A stretch of 64,000 nt of DNA from Bacteroidaceae bacterium (GCA_017469525.1 JAFUGG010000024.1:1-64000), one strand, 5' to 3'; shown: positions 8,563-18,066, numbered from the stretch's first letter. Program-made: numbers and translations. The notes: generated from the letters alone by a model not told the origin.

Positions 8563-9342
8563 ATGAACAGAATAAACTCCCTATTTGAGCAGAAGCAGAA
8601 AGGCTTGCTCTCGCTCTACTTTTGTGCCGGTCATCCGACCCTCGACAGCACTACTGACATCATTCGCACCTTGGAACAGAAGGGCATAGATTTCATCGAA
8701 GTGGGCATTCCCTTCAGCGACCCGATGGCCGACGGGCCGGTCATCCAGGATGCGGCCACTAAGGCTCTGCGCAACGGCATGACTCTCCAGAAGCTCTTTG
8801 CCCAGCTGGAACCGCTCCGGGGACAGGGCGTCCGACTCCCCCTCATACTGATGGGCTACATGAATCCCATTTACCACATGGGCTACGAGGCTTTCTTCCG
8901 ACGCTGCAAGGAAGTAGATATCGACGGCGTCATCATCCCGGACCTGCCCTTCAAGGACTACATGGGCGAGGTGAAGCCTGTGGCCGACCGCTATGACATC
9001 AGGGTCATCATGCTCATCACACCCGAGACGAGCGACGAGCGCATACGTTTCATCGACCAGAACACCGACGGTTTCATCTACATGGTCAGCTCGGCAGCGA
9101 CCACCGGAGCACAGAAAGAGTTCGACCGAGCCAAGCAAGCTTACTTCTATCGAATCGACAAGATGGGCCTCAAGCACCCTCGCATGATTGGTTTCGGCAT
9201 TAGTAACCGCCAGACATTGCAGAGCGCTCAGGCCAATGCGGCTGGTGCCATCATCGGCAGCAAGTTTGTAACTTTGCTCGACAAATACAAGGCTCCGCTC
9301 CCCGCGATTGAGGAACTCCTCAAGGCACTGGAAGAGGATTAG
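8563..9342 (+). CDS. trpA: tryptophan synthase alpha chain
   Basis: Cleaves indole-3-glycerol phosphate and passes indole to TrpB. The 259-residue barrel has the catalytic Glu in FIEVGIPFSDP, the catalytic Asp in PMADGPVIQDA, PDLPFKDY and the phosphate-binding GFGISN loop. Last gene of the trp operon. A three-unit 22-bp array starts right after its stop, and the next gene converges on it. Confidence 0.96.
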   Translation: MNRINSLFEQKQKGLLSLYFCAGHPTLDSTTDIIRTLEQKGIDFIEVGIPFSDPMADGPVIQDAATKALRNGMTLQKLFAQLEPLRGQGVRLPLILMGYMNPIYHMGYEAFFRRCKEVDIDGVIIPDLPFKDYMGEVKPVADRYDIRVIMLITPETSDERIRFIDQNTDGFIYMVSSAATTGAQKEFDRAKQAYFYRIDKMGLKHPRMIGFGISNRQTLQSAQANAAGAIIGSKFVTLLDKYKAPLPAIEELLKALEED

Positions 9343-9408
9343 CAGACTTCACACGAGAAGTTGGCAAAGTTCACGTGAGAAGTTGGCGGACTTGACGTGT
9401 GTTGTTGT
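9343..9408. repeat. 22-bp-period array, site 3 (3 units)
   Basis: Three exact 22-base units at 9343, 9365 and 9387 with cores CACACGAGAAG, TTCACGTGAGAAG and TTGACGTGTG, and GTTGG at unit ends. It fills the whole space between the convergent trpA and chromate transporter genes and touches the stop codon of the latter. Confidence 0.85.
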
Positions 9409-9989
9409 CAAAGCCCTAACACAATGCCGGCCACTCCGCAAAGCACGATGATGAGGATTGGGCCGAGACGATAGACTTTCTGGGCAATAAAAGCGAAGCA
9501 GAAAAGGAAGATGCTGAGACAGAAACGCCATGGATTTTCACTCATCGAACTGAAGTTCTCGGCGTTCATCAAGAGCAAAGCGGCTGACAACAACAGGCCG
9601 ACAACGGCTGGACGCAAGGCGCTGAAGACATTCTCGACTGAGGGATGATTCCTGTATTTCATGAGAAATTTGCTGATGAGCAACATCAGGACGAAGCTCG
9701 GAAGCACCACCGCAAACGTGGCAATAAAGCTTCCAAATATTCCCCATGCAGGTGAATAGCCCGCGTTGACGAGTGCCGTATAGCCAACATACGTGGCAGA
9801 GTTGATGCCGATAGGTCCCGGAGTGCTTTGGCTGACAGCCACAATGTCCGTGAACTGCCCCATTGTCATCCAATGATAATGTCCCACGACCTCGCCCTGA
9901 ATCATAGAAATCATGGCATACCCCCCGCCAAAACCGAAAAGACCGATAAGGAAAAAGGTCCAGAAAAGCTGTAATAGGAGCGTTATCAT
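9408..9989 (-). CDS. chromate transporter family subunit (downstream half)
   Basis: A 193-residue membrane protein with the ChrA-type half-domain: FGFGGGYAMISMIQGE near the N-terminus, SQSTPGPIGINSATYVG, and five or six hydrophobic segments. ChrA works either as one long chain or as two short ones; here two short genes lie 6 bases apart and probably form a heterodimer. The true substrate (chromate, sulfate or another anion) cannot be read from the sequence. Confidence 0.88.
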   Translation of the reverse strand: MITLLLQLFWTFFLIGLFGFGGGYAMISMIQGEVVGHYHWMTMGQFTDIVAVSQSTPGPIGINSATYVGYTALVNAGYSPAWGIFGSFIATFAVVLPSFVLMLLISKFLMKYRNHPSVENVFSALRPAVVGLLLSAALLLMNAENFSSMSENPWRFCLSIFLFCFAFIAQKVYRLGPILIIVLCGVAGIVLGL

Positions 9990-9995
9990 TGTTAT

Positions 9996-10535
9996 TTATG
10001 AGTTAAAATCGTCTTTCAAATACTTACCGTAAACATAGCCCGAAACGCCTGCTGCCAAGACGACGAAGATGGGACTTACGCCCAAAATCCATATCAGGAA
10101 AGCCGCCACGATTGGAATCCACACGTTGTAACGATTGATTTTAGCACTCTTTGCCATGCGAAAGACAGGCAAAGCGATGAGAGCCACTACGGCAGGACGG
10201 ATGCCGTGAAAGAAGTGCTCGACATAGACATTCTCCCTAAATTGCTGGAAGACAAGGGCTATCAGCAAGATACAAAGGAACGAAGGCAGACAGGTGCCAA
10301 GAGCACTTACGAAAGCTCCCTTGTTACCCAGCCGCTTATTGCCGATGAAGATGCTGATGTTCACAGCAAAAATGCCCGGACACGACTGCGCAACGGCAAT
10401 CAGGTCAAGCAACTCGTCGTGCCCCACCCAATGTTTCTCGTCCACGACCTTCTGCTCGATGAGCGGAATCATGGCATAGCCGCCACCAATCGTGAAGAGT
10501 CCTATCTGGAAGAATGTCTTAAGCAGTTCCCACAT
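9996..10535 (-). CDS. chromate transporter family subunit (upstream half)
   Basis: A 179-residue partner of the next gene with the parallel motif FTIGGGYAMIPLIEQKVV and AQSCPGIFAVNISIFIG, and several membrane helices. It is transcribed first in the pair and starts 5 bases after the purL stop, so it is probably co-transcribed with purL. Confidence 0.88.
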   Translation of the reverse strand: MWELLKTFFQIGLFTIGGGYAMIPLIEQKVVDEKHWVGHDELLDLIAVAQSCPGIFAVNISIFIGNKRLGNKGAFVSALGTCLPSFLCILLIALVFQQFRENVYVEHFFHGIRPAVVALIALPVFRMAKSAKINRYNVWIPIVAAFLIWILGVSPIFVVLAAGVSGYVYGKYLKDDFNS

Positions 10536-10539
10536 TTGA

Positions 10540-13500
10540 CTATTTGTGCGAGGTAATCCAATTCTTTGCGTTGACGAATGCCTCCATCCAAGGTGTCACT
10601 TGATCCTCGGCCTTCCGGTCGGTAGGATAGTAGCCGCATTGCCATGGGAAGAAGGCTCTTTCCAGATGTGGCATCATAGCTAAGTGCCTGCCATCAGACG
10701 AACAGATGCCCGCAGCAGTATAATCGCTGCCATTGGGATTGGCAGGATAGCCATCATAACTGTATTTGAGGACGATGTTGTAGTCGTCTTCCTTGCCTGG
10801 CAGGCTGAACTTACCTTCGCCATGAGCAACCCAAATGCCCAACCTGCTGCCGCTCAGGCTGCCCATCAACACGCTGCGATTGGTCTGGACAGTAAGCCCC
10901 ACGAAGCCCGACTCGAATTTGTGGCTGTCGTTGTGTAGCATTCGAGCCTTGTTCTCTGCCTTATTGCTGCCCACCAAACCGAGTTCAACCATGAGTTGAC
11001 ACCCGTTGCAGACACCGAGAGAAAGTGTGTCAGGACGGCTGTAGAAACGGTCGAGTGCCTCTTTTGCCTTTGGGTTGTAGAGGAAAGCACCTGCCCAACC
11101 CTTTGCCGAACCAAGCACATCACTGTTGGAGAAGCCGCCGCAGAAGACGATGAAGTTGATGTCGTTGAGCGTTTCCCTGCCTGAAATGAGGTCGGTCATC
11201 ATGACATCCTTCACGTCGAAACCTGCCAAGTAGAGCATATAGGCCATTTCCCGCTCGCCATTCGTGCCTTTCTCTCGGATGATGGCTGCTTTCACGCCAC
11301 TCTTTTCCCTGCGGTCCGGATTGAGACCATACTGGCTGAGTTTGCCCGTGAAACCCTTTGGCATCTGCCATTCGAGCGGCTGCTTGCCCAGATTCTCCAT
11401 GCGTTCCTTGGCCTTGCCATTGAAGCTTTGCTTCTGATCGAGCAGGTAGGACGTACGGAACCAAACGTCGCGAAGGCTGTCGATGTCAAGCTTGAACTGT
11501 GCCTCGCCCTTTTGGATGAGGATGCAACGCTCGCTGCATGGACGACCGAGACTGACGTAGCCGACGCCCGCATCCTCAAGGAACTTCTTGACCTCCGTGC
11601 GATTCTTGTCGGCAACCTGAATCACGATGCCCGGGTTCTCTGCAAAGAGGAGTTTCACTAGGTCGTCGCATTTCATCTTGTCGAGGTTTATCTCGAGTCC
11701 GCCCTCAGTATTTGCGAAGCACATTTCCAGCAGACAAGTGATGAGACCACCTGCCGAGATGTCGTGACCGGCAAGAATAAGCCCCTTCTTTATCAGGTCT
11801 TGAACGGCGTTGAAGGCATCGCGGAAGTACTCCGGATCACGTACCGTTGGCACATCTGAGCCGACCTTCCCCATGCTTTGGGCAAACGCGGAACCGCCCA
11901 AACGCAGTTCATCGAACGAGAAGTCTATATGATATAATGTAGAGGGGCAGTTCTGAATGACCGGCGAGACGACTTTCTTGATGTCGCTTACCAGGCCGCC
12001 GCTGGAGACGATAACTGTTCCGGGAGCGATGATCTTTGTTCCATCGGGGTATTTCTGCGTCATGGAAAGGCTGTCCTTGCCTGTCGGAACGTTGATTTGC
12101 AAAGCGCAGCAGAAGTCGCTCAACGCTTCGACAGCCTGATACAGACGCGCATCCTCGCCTTCCTGGGCACGACAAGGCCACATCCAATTCGCGCTGAGGC
12201 TGACGCTGTCAAGTCTTTCTTCGAGCGGCGCCCAAAGAATGTTCGTCAGAGATTCTGCAACGGAAAGGACGCTGCCGGCAGCTGGGTCGGCAAGAGCGGC
12301 TTGTGGAGCGTGTCCGAGAGCCGTGGCGATGCCTTTCACACCACGATAGTCGAGGGCAACCACGCCACAATCCGAGAGCGGCAGTTGCAGTTCGCCCTGG
12401 CATTGTTGACGTGCCACCTTGCCCGTCACGGAGCGGTCCACCTTGTTCGTCAGCCAGTCTTTGCAGGCCACGGCCTCAAGGCTGAGGACCTTTTCTATGT
12501 ATTCTAGTAAAACTAGTGGAACTGGTTGAGCTAGGTCTTGCCAGTATTCGACGGGCGCATACTTGCGTTCCACGGTCTTGTCCCGCATGACGGTCTTGGG
12601 CGAATGACCAAACATCTGCGCCACATCGAGGTCGAACGGGCGCTTCCCATCTGCTTGTTGGAAGGCAAAGTGGGCGTCTCCTGTGGTCTCTCCGACGACG
12701 TAAAGCGGGGCGCGTTCCCTTTCGGCAATCCTGCGGACGTGCTCGATGTGCTTCTCGTCGATGAGCAGACCCATGCGTTCCTGACTTTCGTTGGCGATGA
12801 TTTCCTTGGCCGAAAGCGTCGGGTCGCCGATGGGAAGCTTCGTCATATCAATGAGGCCGCCGCACTCTTCCACAAGTTCGGAGAGGCAGTTTACGTGGCC
12901 TGCCGAGCCATGGTCATGGATGCTGACGACGGGATTCACTTCCTCTTCGCAGAGCGCACGCACCAGGTTGTTGGCTCGCTTCTGCATTTCGGGGTTCGCA
13001 CGCTGTACGGCGTTCAGTTCGATGCCACTGCTGTAGCGACCTGTCTCTACGCTGGAGACGCTGCCGCCGCCCAGTCCGATGCGATAGTTATCACCGCCCA
13101 CGACCACTATCTTATTGCCTTTCTGGGGTGCCTTCTTCAGACAATCACGCTTCGTGCCGTAGCCTACGCCGCCCGCCAGCATGATGACTTTGTCGTAGGC
13201 ATACTTCTCGTCGCCTTCCTGATGCTCGAACGTGAGCACGGAACCCGTGATGAGTGGCTGGCCGAACTTGTTGCCGAAGTCGCTGGCGCCGTTGGATGCC
13301 TTGATGAGAATCTGCTCGGGCGTCTGGTAGAGCCACTTGCGAGGACTCATCCCCTCCCCTTTAAGGGGAGGACGGGAAGGGTCTGGGTAGCTCGTCATAT
13401 ACACCGCTGTGCCTGCGATGGGCCATGAACCAGTGCCGCCACCCATGCGGTCGCGTATCTCGCCGCCTGTGCCGGTGCTGGCACCGTTGAAAGGCTCGAC

Positions 13501-14265
13501 CGTAGTCGGAAAGTTATGTGTCTCTGCTTTGAGGCTGATGACGCTCTCTATGTCACGCACTTCGAAGTAATCGCTCGTGCTGTGGTCCTTCGGAGCAAAC
13601 TGCTCGACGACCGGTCCCTCTGCAAACGCCACATTGTCTTTATAGGCAGAAATGATGTGATGGGGGTTCTCCTGAGTCGTTTTCTTTATCATCTGGAAGA
13701 GAGACGACTCTTTCTCCTGGCCGTCGATGATAAAGGTTCCGCCGAAAATCTTGTGTCGGCAATGCTCGCTGTTTATCTGGGCAAAGCCGAAGACCTCGCT
13801 GTCGGTGAGCTTCCTGCCGAGCTGGCCTTCCACCTGGTGCAGGTATTCTATTTCTTCGGGGGACAGGGCGAGGCCTTCCTGCTCGTTATACTCCTCCAGA
13901 TTTTCGATGCTGATGATGGGCTCAGGCTGCTTGTTGATGGTGAAGATATCCTGATTCAGTCCCTTGTAGAGGCGTTGAAGCATGGGGTCATAATCCGCCT
14001 CCTCGCCCTGGACGGGAAAATATTCCTCTATTCTCGTAATGCCTTCGATGGCCATGTTTTGCGTAATCTCCACGGCGTTGGTGCTCCACGGCGTAATCAT
14101 TTCGCGGCGAGGGCCGATGAAGTCGCCTTTCAAATTCTGCTCCTCTTCGAGAGCAGCCCCGCCATAGAGCCAACTAAGTTTGTCGATTTCTGACTGTGAG
14201 AGAGCCTTTTCGCTTGCAGTCGCAATAACACTTTGCTGGGGAGTTTTGAAGAAAGTAATCGTCAT
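10540..14265 (-). CDS. purL: phosphoribosylformylglycinamidine synthase (large, single-chain)
   Basis: ATP- and glutamine-dependent step of purine synthesis (FGAR to FGAM). The 1241 residues hold the N-terminal FGAR-AT domain, two AIRS-like halves (INSEHCRHKIFGG, ETHNFPTTVEPFNGASTG, HDHGSAGHVN; then GHDISAGGL) and a C-terminal glutaminase with LGVCNGCQLMVELG. A TATCTTTG -7 box lies about 27 bases upstream of the ATG (minus strand, about 14295). Two repeat-derived inserts keep the frame: PSRPPLKGEG from a palindromic element at 13349-13385, and a 'ctag' word series at about 12503-12536. Confidence 0.95.
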   Translation of the reverse strand: MTITFFKTPQQSVIATASEKALSQSEIDKLSWLYGGAALEEEQNLKGDFIGPRREMITPWSTNAVEITQNMAIEGITRIEEYFPVQGEEADYDPMLQRLYKGLNQDIFTINKQPEPIISIENLEEYNEQEGLALSPEEIEYLHQVEGQLGRKLTDSEVFGFAQINSEHCRHKIFGGTFIIDGQEKESSLFQMIKKTTQENPHHIISAYKDNVAFAEGPVVEQFAPKDHSTSDYFEVRDIESVISLKAETHNFPTTVEPFNGASTGTGGEIRDRMGGGTGSWPIAGTAVYMTSYPDPSRPPLKGEGMSPRKWLYQTPEQILIKASNGASDFGNKFGQPLITGSVLTFEHQEGDEKYAYDKVIMLAGGVGYGTKRDCLKKAPQKGNKIVVVGGDNYRIGLGGGSVSSVETGRYSSGIELNAVQRANPEMQKRANNLVRALCEEEVNPVVSIHDHGSAGHVNCLSELVEECGGLIDMTKLPIGDPTLSAKEIIANESQERMGLLIDEKHIEHVRRIAERERAPLYVVGETTGDAHFAFQQADGKRPFDLDVAQMFGHSPKTVMRDKTVERKYAPVEYWQDLAQPVPLVLLEYIEKVLSLEAVACKDWLTNKVDRSVTGKVARQQCQGELQLPLSDCGVVALDYRGVKGIATALGHAPQAALADPAAGSVLSVAESLTNILWAPLEERLDSVSLSANWMWPCRAQEGEDARLYQAVEALSDFCCALQINVPTGKDSLSMTQKYPDGTKIIAPGTVIVSSGGLVSDIKKVVSPVIQNCPSTLYHIDFSFDELRLGGSAFAQSMGKVGSDVPTVRDPEYFRDAFNAVQDLIKKGLILAGHDISAGGLITCLLEMCFANTEGGLEINLDKMKCDDLVKLLFAENPGIVIQVADKNRTEVKKFLEDAGVGYVSLGRPCSERCILIQKGEAQFKLDIDSLRDVWFRTSYLLDQKQSFNGKAKERMENLGKQPLEWQMPKGFTGKLSQYGLNPDRREKSGVKAAIIREKGTNGEREMAYMLYLAGFDVKDVMMTDLISGRETLNDINFIVFCGGFSNSDVLGSAKGWAGAFLYNPKAKEALDRFYSRPDTLSLGVCNGCQLMVELGLVGSNKAENKARMLHNDSHKFESGFVGLTVQTNRSVLMGSLSGSRLGIWVAHGEGKFSLPGKEDDYNIVLKYSYDGYPANPNGSDYTAAGICSSDGRHLAMMPHLERAFFPWQCGYYPTDRKAEDQVTPWMEAFVNAKNWITSHK
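13349..13385. repeat. in-frame palindromic element in purL
   Basis: CCCCTCCCCTTTAAGGGGAGG palindrome. On the coding strand it encodes about PSRPPLKGEG, an insertion between conserved PurL segments (after YMTSYPD and before MSPRKW). It belongs to the same family as the element in trpE. Confidence 0.75.
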
Positions 14266-14403
14266 ACCTTAACTTGTTTTTTCTTTCGCGTGCAAAGATA
14301 CGACATTTTCCTGAGAACTCCTAAGTGTTGACTCCTATTTTTTCCTGTTACAATAAAAATAATGTACGCGGGAGAGAGCCAAAACTCCTGCAAAGAAGCT
14401 TTA

Positions 14404-14502
14404 GCTCGACACTAGTCAACATTGGCAACTTCTCACGAGAAGTCCGGCAACTTCTGCAGAGAACTTTGGCAACTTCTCGCGAGAATTTTCCGGACCGCAT
14501 GC
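14404..14502. repeat. 22-bp-period array, site 4 (3 clear units plus flanks)
   Basis: CAAC starts lie at 14426, 14448 and 14470, exactly 22 apart. The units centre on palindromes: CTTCTCACGAGAAG, TTCTGCAGAG and TCTCGCGAGA (14475-14484). GCATGC falls in phase at 14497. The array lies between rng and purL, both on the minus strand, just upstream of the purL promoter region. Confidence 0.85.
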
Positions 14503-14538
14503 ACTGTGCCACAGCGTGCAATCAGTGTTCAATAAGAT

Positions 14539-16119
14539 TTAACGGATTTCGACCTCTTCCTTCATGTCGATTTCCTGCCCGTCCTTATCGTAGAACTCAT
14601 ACTGCAGGAAAGCAAGCTTCTGGCTGGGAATGACCTTCACGCCAAGGCCGTACTTGAGTTGCCATTTGCGATAAATGCTGATAATTCCCTGATTGAGATA
14701 AGCTGCGACGTAGGGATGCACATGGAGCGTGAAACGCTTGATGCCAAGCTTGTGGTAGAGGAACTTTATCTTGCCGTCCAAGACCTTGTGGAAGAGGAAA
14801 CTGCTCTTAATCTGACCAGTGCCGTGACACGTCGGGCAAGCCTCCTCGACAGCCACATCCATGACGGGACGAACCCGCTGGCGCGTGATCTGCATAAGAC
14901 AGAACTTGCTCAGTGGCAAGATGTTGTGGCGGGCACGGTCACGCTTCATCAGCTCACACATGTGCTCATAGAGCTGCTGGCGGTCCTCAGCAAGTTTCAT
15001 ATCAATGAAGTCAACCACGATGATGCCTCCCATGTCTCGCAGACGCAGCTGGCGAGCCAGTTCCTCGGCTGCGCCAAGATTCACCTCGAGGGCATTGGCC
15101 TCCTGGTCATTAGGGTTGCGTGTACGGTTGCCGCTGTTAACGTCCACCACGTGGAGAGCCTCGGTATGTTCGATGATGAGGTATGCACCGTGCTTATACG
15201 AGACAGTCCTGCCAAAGCCCGACTTAATCTGTCGGGTGATGTCGAAGTTGTCGAAGATGGGCAGCTTGCCCTTGTAGAGCTTCACTACGCCGACGCGGTC
15301 TGGCGCAATGAGACTGACGTAATCGTGCACCTCTTTAAAGACGTTCTCGTCGTTAACGTAGATATTCTCGTAGCTTGGGTTGAAGAGGTCTCGCAGCATA
15401 CCAACCGTCCTGCTCGTCTCCTCATAGACAAGCACCGGCAGTTCTTTTGCCTGCTGAACCTTGCGAAGTGTCTCTTCCCATCTGGACGTGAGCACCTTCA
15501 TCTCGGCATCCAGTTCGCTGGCTCGCTTCCCTTCTGCCACGGTGCGCACGATGATGCCACAGTTCTTGGGCTTCAGGCTCTCGATGATTTGCTTCAGGCG
15601 AGCCCGTTCGGCACTGCTCTTGATTTTCGTGGAAACAGAAACCTTCTCCCCGAAAGGAGTGAAGACCAGGAAGCGACCAGGGAAAGAAAGGTCGCAAGTC
15701 AGGCGGGGTCCCTTCGTGCTGATAGGTTCCTTTACTATTTGGACAAGCACCTCCTGTCCCTGCTGAAGGGTGGTCTGCACACTGCCGTCCTTAGGGAGAT
15801 CTGGCAGGACAGAAGCTTTCTCGAAAGGATAGAGGTTCTTGCGGTCGCTCTGTACCTGCTTGAGGTACTTGGCGTAGGAAGGGAACTGCAAACCGAGGTC
15901 GAGGTAATGCAGGAAGGCATCGCGTTCGTGACCTACATTGACAAAGCACGCGTTCAGGCCGGGCATGAGCTTGCGCACCTTTGCCAGGTACACGTTACCC
16001 ACGGAGTAGGAGACGCTCTGTTCCTCCTCCTGATACTCAGCCAGCCGCTTGTCTTCTGTCAGCGCGATGGAAATCTTCTTCGGCTGTACGTCGATATAAA
16101 GTTCGCTCGTTACTTCCAT
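14539..16119 (-). CDS. rng: ribonuclease G/E family endoribonuclease
   Basis: Single-strand-specific RNase for rRNA processing and mRNA decay. ATG 16119 (MEVTSELYIDVQ) gives 526 residues, typical of Bacteroidetes Rng; an upstream in-frame start would add an unrelated hydrophobic tail. Features are an S1 domain (GNVYLAKVRKLMPGLNACFVNVG), the metal-binding DFIDMK segment, DVNSGN, and the zinc-link CPTCHGTG near residue 415. A terminator and a tiny basic gene lie upstream on the same strand. Confidence 0.93.
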   Translation of the reverse strand: MEVTSELYIDVQPKKISIALTEDKRLAEYQEEEQSVSYSVGNVYLAKVRKLMPGLNACFVNVGHERDAFLHYLDLGLQFPSYAKYLKQVQSDRKNLYPFEKASVLPDLPKDGSVQTTLQQGQEVLVQIVKEPISTKGPRLTCDLSFPGRFLVFTPFGEKVSVSTKIKSSAERARLKQIIESLKPKNCGIIVRTVAEGKRASELDAEMKVLTSRWEETLRKVQQAKELPVLVYEETSRTVGMLRDLFNPSYENIYVNDENVFKEVHDYVSLIAPDRVGVVKLYKGKLPIFDNFDITRQIKSGFGRTVSYKHGAYLIIEHTEALHVVDVNSGNRTRNPNDQEANALEVNLGAAEELARQLRLRDMGGIIVVDFIDMKLAEDRQQLYEHMCELMKRDRARHNILPLSKFCLMQITRQRVRPVMDVAVEEACPTCHGTGQIKSSFLFHKVLDGKIKFLYHKLGIKRFTLHVHPYVAAYLNQGIISIYRKWQLKYGLGVKVIPSQKLAFLQYEFYDKDGQEIDMKEEVEIR

Positions 16120-16135
16120 TTCATTATTACACACG

Positions 16136-16171
16136 AAAAAGGTGACAGAGCATAATCCTGCCACCTTTTCG
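16136..16171 (-). terminator. terminator between the tiny basic gene and rng
   Basis: Stem AAAAGGTGGCAG / CTGTCACCTTTT around a loop of about 10 bases, followed on the minus strand by a T-rich end. It ends the 16186-16275 transcript and may work in both directions. Confidence 0.65.
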
Positions 16172-16185
16172 GTCTGAGAAGTCCT

Positions 16186-16275
16186 TTACTTGCTCTTATG
16201 TCTGTTCTTTCTCAGTCTCTTCTTACGCTTGTGCGTTGACATCTTGTGCCTCTTATGCTTCTTTCCGTTTGGCAT
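16186..16275 (-). CDS. tiny highly basic protein, ribosomal-type
   Basis: A 29-residue reading frame starting MPNGKKHKRHKMSTHK and ending in RKNRHKSK, with about half of its residues Lys, Arg or His. It has its own start at 16275 and a downstream terminator. I recall very short basic proteins of this kind in Bacteroidetes that match the mS38/AURKAIP1-like or small ribosomal-subunit protein group. The name is uncertain, but the composition and conserved-looking start support a real gene. Confidence 0.7.
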   Translation of the reverse strand: MPNGKKHKRHKMSTHKRKKRLRKNRHKSK

Positions 16276-16422
16276 AATTTTGGGTGTTTATGGTTAGTAC
16301 TAATTATATGTTTATACAATTTCGGACTGCAAAGGTATGATTATTTTTCCAAAAGAGAAAGAAATTGAGTGATTTTATTGAAAAAAAGTTTGCTCTTGAC
16401 ATGTTTTGTGCCCGAAAAGCAC

Positions 16423-16430
16423 TACTTTTG
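16423..16430 (+). promoter_or_regulatory. -7 promoter box of mutY, 4 bases from the start codon
   Basis: TACTTTTG matches TAnnTTTG and is followed by CAAC and then ATG. The transcript would begin at or within a base or two of the start codon, implying a leaderless mRNA. Confidence 0.5.
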
Positions 16431-16434
16431 CAAC

Positions 16435-17481
16435 ATGATTTCATCTTTTTCCGCACAACTGGAGCAATGGTATCATCAGTTTGGACGCGACCTTCCTTGG
16501 CGCGGGACAAGCGACCCCTACCTCATCATGCTCTCGGAGTTCATCCTTCAGCAAACGCAAATCTGCCAAGGCATGGACTACTACCTGCGCTTTGCAGAGC
16601 GTTTCCCCACTGCTGAGAGCCTGGCCAAGGCAAGCGAAGAAGAGGTGATGCGCCTCTGGCAAGGGCTTGGCTACTACAGCCGGGCACGCCATCTACATGC
16701 TGCGGCAAAGCAGATAGCGGATGCTGGCACTTTCCGCAGAGACTACAGCTTCGTCAGAGCCTTGCCTGGAGTGGGCGATTACACGGCGGCAGCTATCATG
16801 AGCTTTGCCTTCGGGGAAGCTTATGCTGTGCTCGACGGGAACGTTCAGCGCGTGCTTGCCCGCCATTTCGGCATCACCGAGCCTGTTGACACGACGCAGG
16901 GGAAGAAGTTGCTCCGAGCGCTTGCCGACGAGATGCTCGACCGCCAACACCCTGCCCTCTACAATCAAGCCATCATGGACTTCGGAGCCTGCTGGTGCAA
17001 ACCTTCAGTTCCCCTTTGCGACACCTGTCCGCTTGCCGATACTTGCCAGGCTCTGAGCATGCATCAAGTTAACATGCTGCCCGTCAAGTCGAAGCACACC
17101 GCCGTACGCGACCGTTACCTTACTTATATATACACGCGCACGAAGGACGGACAGACGCTGCTCCGGCGTCGTGGCAGCGGTGACATCTGGCAAGGGCTCT
17201 TCGAGTTCCCTGTGATAGAGTCTGTTAACAAGCTGACAAGTCAACAAGTTGACGAGTTTATTCACTCATCACTCGTCAAGGCTAACATTAAGGCTAAGGT
17301 TGAACTTGTTGCTTCCGACTTCCGGCACCAGCTCACGCACCAGCGCCTGCATGCCGACTTCTACCTCCTCACCCTGCCCTCTGCCGTGGAGAGCGAAGAA
17401 GGCAAATGGGTCAAAGAGTCCGACCTCGACCGCTATGCCCTCCCACGCCTCTTGGAAAAGTTGCTGGAGAAGAAGGGATAG
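16435..17481 (+). CDS. mutY: A/G-specific adenine DNA glycosylase
   Basis: Removes adenine mispaired with 8-oxoguanine. ATG 16435 gives MISSFSAQLEQWYHQ and 348 residues. Visible are the catalytic Glu segment EFILQQTQ, the HhH motif LPGVGDYTAAAI with the following catalytic Asp (VLDGNVQRV), the 4Fe-4S ligands CX6CX2CX5C (CKPSVPLCDTCPLADTC) and a C-terminal NUDIX-like domain. Odd: the linker in the C-terminal domain (VNKLTSQQVDEF) is encoded by a 'caagttgac' word repeat. The gene ends 4 bases from a converging gene. Confidence 0.95.
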   Translation: MISSFSAQLEQWYHQFGRDLPWRGTSDPYLIMLSEFILQQTQICQGMDYYLRFAERFPTAESLAKASEEEVMRLWQGLGYYSRARHLHAAAKQIADAGTFRRDYSFVRALPGVGDYTAAAIMSFAFGEAYAVLDGNVQRVLARHFGITEPVDTTQGKKLLRALADEMLDRQHPALYNQAIMDFGACWCKPSVPLCDTCPLADTCQALSMHQVNMLPVKSKHTAVRDRYLTYIYTRTKDGQTLLRRRGSGDIWQGLFEFPVIESVNKLTSQQVDEFIHSSLVKANIKAKVELVASDFRHQLTHQRLHADFYLLTLPSAVESEEGKWVKESDLDRYALPRLLEKLLEKKG

Positions 17482-17485
17482 TCGC

Positions 17486-17935
17486 TTAAGCAGCAGTGCA
17501 GCAGTCCGTCGTGCAACCCAGTACGATGGCTGCGACAAGAACGACTGCCAAAATCACCAGGCCGATAATGGTGAGGATGCCAGAGTATTTCAGGTAAGCG
17601 CGCAACCCTGCAAAGCCGCGGGACAGATGGGCCTCATCGCCCGTCATACAAGCTTTCTTCACGCCATTAGCGAACTGAAATCCCTTCACGAGAGGATAGA
17701 CCGTGATGAGGGCACAAGCCATATAGACGGGACCAACGATGACTCCACTGCCAAGCATTGGTGATGGCGGCAACACCTTAGGTGCAATCGTGACTACGAG
17801 ACCTACGACAAAATAGAGTGACATAGCAATAGCGCCGACGACAAGAAGGAACTTCGCCCACTTTGCAGAGCAGAGTAAATCGGACTTCATCGTCTCGTCA
17901 ATAAACACTCTAGGCTGGTTAAATTCTTCGTTCAT
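17486..17935 (-). CDS. DUF5362-like integral membrane protein
   Basis: A 149-residue protein with a soluble N-terminal 25 residues and three or four hydrophobic segments (about 30-52, 62-84 and 113-140), ending in the cysteine-rich tail GCTTDCCTAA. The arrangement resembles the DUF5362 family found in Bacteroidetes. No catalytic motif is visible. It converges with mutY; upstream lies a 22-bp array. Confidence 0.6.
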   Translation of the reverse strand: MNEEFNQPRVFIDETMKSDLLCSAKWAKFLLVVGAIAMSLYFVVGLVVTIAPKVLPPSPMLGSGVIVGPVYMACALITVYPLVKGFQFANGVKKACMTGDEAHLSRGFAGLRAYLKYSGILTIIGLVILAVVLVAAIVLGCTTDCCTAA

Positions 17936-18066
17936 AGTGCTACAGGTTTTAGGTTAATACTGAAGTTGACGTTTTTATTGCGATTAAAGCATTCTGCCAC
18001 AAAGTTACGTTTATTTCCCAAGACTGCCAAACATTCTGTGATTTATTTTTATGATGCAGACATGAA

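Noticed and set aside
16120..16164. Upstream start for rng
   Set aside because: The added residues overlap a terminator hairpin and do not resemble RNase G; ATG 16119 fits.
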